The position numbers and the translations under genes are program-made. Shown piece by piece: positions 6,449 to 6,454 of a stretch of 6,454 bases of DNA. The notes under the pieces were generated by a model that was not told where the DNA came from, did not search any database, and saw nothing but the letters and a program-made list of their open reading frames with translations. The stretch comes from Prevotella sp. UBA2746. GTDB taxonomy: Bacteria > Bacteroidota > Bacteroidia > Bacteroidales > Bacteroidaceae. How positions within the stretch are numbered: position 1 is the stretch's first letter; each line of letters begins with the position of its first letter. The stretch is taken from assembly GCA_002353555.1 (NCBI GenBank), contig DEJO01000021.1, positions 2,000 to 8,453 on the forward strand. Direction: 5' to 3'.

Positions 6449-6454
6449 CAACCA

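Overview
The window looks like chromosomal DNA of a gut- or rumen-type Bacteroidales bacterium, most likely Prevotella/Segatella-like or Bacteroides-like. The reasons are a SusC/SusD outer-membrane pair, a SusE-like lipoprotein, A-rich start regions without a Shine-Dalgarno sequence, and a promoter of the Bacteroidota type (TAnnTTTG). The genus is an inference. No rRNA, tRNA, CRISPR array, transposase or integrase is visible.

Layout. Positions 5610 to 1 hold three genes on the minus strand: susC-like (5610-2383), susD-like (2347-764) and a susE-like gene (731 to beyond the left edge). The gaps are 35 and 32 bases and hold no terminator, so this is almost certainly one operon. Positions 5611-5973 form a divergent intergenic region. 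It contains the likely susC promoter (5867-5874), a predicted transcribed leader of about 250 nt and short repeats. Positions 5974-6300 hold a small XRE-family DNA-binding protein on the plus strand. Positions 6301-6454 hold no gene, but contain a 12-bp stem-loop and a 19-bp dyad at the right edge.

How the genes work together. SusC is a TonB-dependent outer-membrane transporter, SusD is its surface glycan-binding lid, and SusE is an extra surface glycan-binding lipoprotein. Together they capture and import oligosaccharides. SusD keeps the aromatic residues that bind starch in the Bacteroides thetaiotaomicron protein (W94, W297 and W320 here), so alpha-glucan or malto-oligosaccharide is the best guess for the substrate. 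The enzymes, for example a SusG-type amylase, and a usual regulator such as SusR are not in the window; the operon probably continues to the left.

Most unusual signal. The susC leader has two hairpins that are both capped by GUGA (GNRA) tetraloops when read in the mRNA sense. Its 5' part also carries ATTAGGUU, perfectly complementary to AACCUAAU just upstream of the susC start codon. The first hairpin uses part of the same segment. This could be a conformational switch in the RNA, which cannot be proved from one sequence.
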